From: Calliopsis andreniformis
Taxonomy: Eukaryota > Arthropoda > Insecta > Hymenoptera > Andrenidae
Length of the DNA stretch: 64,000 nt
Assembly: GCF_051401765.1 (NCBI RefSeq)
Contig: NW_027480597.1
Location: 620,001-684,000 of the forward strand
Direction: 5' to 3'
How positions within the stretch are numbered: position 1 is the first letter of the stretch; each line of letters opens with the position of its first letter. This document shows positions 63,051-64,000 of the stretch, piece by piece. Position numbers and translations under genes: made by a program. The notes beneath the pieces were generated by a model. It ran no database searches, had not been told where the DNA came from, and saw only the letters and a program-made list of their open reading frames with translations.

Positions 63051-64000
63051 TATGACTGCTATGGCTATGGCTATGGCTGCTATGTGTATGGCTATGGCTG
63101 CAATGGCCATGGCTATGGCTATGGCTATGGATGCTATGGCTATGTCTATGGCTATGGCTGCTATGGCTATGGCTTTGGCTACTATGGCCATGCCTATGGC
63201 AGCTATGGCTATGGCTATGGCTGCTATGGCTGTGGTTATGTCTGCTATGGCTATGGCTATGGCTGCTATGGTTATGGCTATGGCTGCTATGGCTGTGGCT
63301 ATGGCTATGGCTGCTTTGTCTCTGGCTATGGCCATGATTGCTATGGCTATGGCTGCTATGGGTATGGCTATGGCTATGGCTGCTATGGCTATGGCTATGT
63401 CTGCTATGGCTATGGCTATGGCTATAGCTGCTATGGCTATGTCTATGGCTATGACTGCTATGGCTATGGCTATGGCTGCTATGGCTATGGCTATGGCTGC
63501 TATGGCTGTGGTTATGGCTGCTATGGCTATTGCTATGGCTGCTATGGCTATGGCTATGGCCGCTTTGGCAATGGCTACAGCTGCTATGGCTATGGCTATG
63601 GCATTGGCTGCTATGGCTATGGCTATGATTATGGCTGCTATGGCTGTGGCTATGTGTGTGTCTGCTATGGATATAGCTATGGTTGCTATGGCTCCGCCTA
63701 CGGCTGCTATGGCTATCGCTATGGATGCTATGGCTATGGTTATGGCTGCATTGGCTATGGCTATGGCTGCTATGGCTACGGCTATGGCTGCTATGGCTAT
63801 GGCTATGGCTGCATCGGCTATGGCTATGGCTGCTATGGCTATGGCTATGGCTATGGCTATGGCTATGATTGCTATGGCTATGGCTATGGCTGCTATGGGT
63901 ATGGCTATGGCTGCTATGGCCATGGCTATGGCTATGGCTATGGATGCTATGGCTATGTCTATGGCTATGGCTGCTATGGCTATGGCTTTGGCTACTATTG
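63051..64000 (+). repeat. Right-edge stretch, array continues out of the window
   Basis: No gene is seen. From about 63300 to 63560 it resembles 11800 to 12060 and 18600 to 18860 (GCT TTG TCT CTG GCT ATG GCC ATG ATT). It carries a last ATG TGT GTG TCT marker at 63652 and ends in ATG GCT TTG GCT ACT ATT without any sign of unique flanking DNA. Confidence 0.8.

Larger units (their letters stand above)
29946..63923 (-). other. 11,325-codon minus-strand open frame (Ile/Ala-rich), probably not a real gene
   Basis: The frame reads ATA, GCC and GCA as Ile and Ala (consensus I-A-I-A-I-A-A). It ends at a TAA formed by plus-strand TTA at 29946 to 29948, where the usual GCT before AAG has become TAT. 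The assigned start at 63923 is arbitrary: ATG arises in this frame only where the plus strand has GCC followed by ATG, and the frame stays open further right to the window edge. The protein would be almost wholly Ile and Ala, with scattered Thr, Val, Asp, Arg, Lys and Ser. I see no signal peptide, domain or catalytic motif. Stops are hard to reach from these codons, so the length reflects composition. There is no promoter or ribosome-binding evidence. Confidence 0.15.
1..63999 (+). other. Stop-free plus reading frame across the whole window (Ala/Met-rich), coding status doubtful
   Basis: Reading from base 1 in triplets gives 21,333 codons, and I find no TAA, TAG or TGA in that phase. The translation is about half Ala with very abundant Met: consensus A-A-M-A-M-A-M, with Ser, Thr, Val, Leu, Asp, Lys, Gly and Pro from single substitutions and one Trp at 31957. 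Neither a start nor a stop boundary lies in the window. Arguments for coding are the absence of stops and the perfect triplet phase. Arguments against it are strong. GCT and ATG need two or three changes to become a stop. The composition is unlike any protein family I know. Substitutions versus the consensus fall mostly on codon position 1 and least on position 3, opposite to a selected gene. Confidence 0.2.
1..63999 (-). other. Minus Ser/His frame, nearly open, with three stops
   Basis: The complement of the GCT/ATG phase reads AGC (Ser) and CAT (His), giving a hydrophilic Ser/His/Gln/Arg-rich translation. I found stops only at 46669 to 46671 (plus TCA), 36805 to 36807 (plus TCA) and 36145 to 36147 (plus TTA). 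The two TCA sites are 9864 bp apart, the same distance as other markers in those modules, so they are one mutation that was copied. The frame has essentially no ATG starts, because plus-strand CAT in phase is absent, so an ATG-based ORF search misses it. Of the open frames it has the most ordinary-looking composition. No domain or family is recognisable, and coding is unproven. Confidence 0.2.
1..64000 (+). repeat. Giant GCT/ATG tandem array (minisatellite/satellite) filling the window
   Basis: Every line of the window is built from the triplets GCT and ATG in the pattern GCT(GCTATG)n, most often n=3 (21 bp), with n=2, 4 and longer also common. Variants are mostly single substitutions: ACT, TCT, CCT, GAT, GTT, GGT, GCA, GCG or GCC for GCT, and GTG, CTG, TTG, ACG, AAG, ATA, ATC or ATT for ATG. 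In positions 1 to 600 I counted about 47 substitutions from the consensus. The consensus is about 52% G+C and is G- and T-rich on the plus strand throughout, so no segment is inverted. No flanking unique DNA is present, and the array runs off both ends. Satellite or minisatellite DNA is the simplest reading. A repetitive gene or an assembly artefact cannot be excluded. Confidence 0.98.

Noticed and set aside
1..64000. TGA read as Trp (alternative genetic code) rescuing the Leu/Trp frame
   Set aside because: ATG ACT would become silent, but ATA GCT and ATA ACT give TAG and TAA many times, so the frame stays broken.
1..64000. Telomeric repeat
   Set aside because: The G-rich hexamer loosely recalls telomere repeats, but interspersed GCT GCT steps, high divergence and kb-scale higher-order modules are unlike the telomere arrays I know.
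1..64000. Rolling-circle reverse-transcriptase product (near-endless ORF as in some defence systems)
   Set aside because: No reverse transcriptase or template RNA is in the window, and units vary in length and sequence rather than being identical concatemers.
1..64000. Pure trinucleotide (CTG/CAG) expansion
   Set aside because: GCT GCT occurs as isolated pairs between ATG triplets. I saw no long uninterrupted CTG run.
1..64000. Promoters, terminators, tRNA or rRNA genes
   Set aside because: No TATA-like, hairpin-plus-T-run or cloverleaf sequence is visible. The composition is uniform repeat.

Overview
This window is one uninterrupted, head-to-tail tandem repeat. I see no unique DNA, no recognisable gene, no RNA gene, no mobile element and no CRISPR array. 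The building block is GCT(GCTATG)n, with n usually 3 (21 bp) and also 2, 4, 5 or more. It is read in triplets GCT and ATG with scattered substitutions, roughly 8% of positions in the first 600 bp by hand count. Both window edges lie inside the array, so the real locus is longer than 64 kb. The organism cannot be identified. A homogenised array this long with nested higher-order repeats looks most like eukaryotic satellite or giant minisatellite DNA; an assembly artefact or a very large repetitive gene are the alternatives.

Layout. The array is a mosaic of modules recognised by shared rare triplets and copied at many distances. The main ones are a 3-kb block at the left edge copied about 32.7 kb away (1 to 3060 and 32767 to 35645), a 552-bp period near 3.5 to 5.2 kb, a 5-kb block present at 5.0 to 10.3 and 13.0 to 18.0 kb and partly again at 21.2 to 24.8 kb, a 2121-bp tandem pair at 25.5 to 29.8 kb, a 2166-bp pair at 37.9 to 41.8 kb, a family of 1.2 to 1.9-kb higher-order repeats from 48.3 to 59.4 kb, and young 711-bp and 249-bp tandem pairs at 59.7 to 61.6 kb. 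All copies are in direct orientation. Every copy distance I measured is a multiple of 3.

Reading frames. The triplet phase never slips over 64 kb: position 1 and position 63961 are in the same phase. As a result three of six frames are almost free of stops. Plus frame 1 (Ala/Met) has no stop that I can find. One minus frame (Ile/Ala) has a single stop, at 29946 to 29948, which leaves an 11,325-codon ORF to its right. A second minus frame (Ser/His) has three stops. The hexamer is inherently poor at mutating to stops in these frames. Substitutions between copies show no codon-position bias that singles out a coding frame. I therefore treat all of these ORFs as unproven. The perfect triplet phase is the feature that most needs an explanation.
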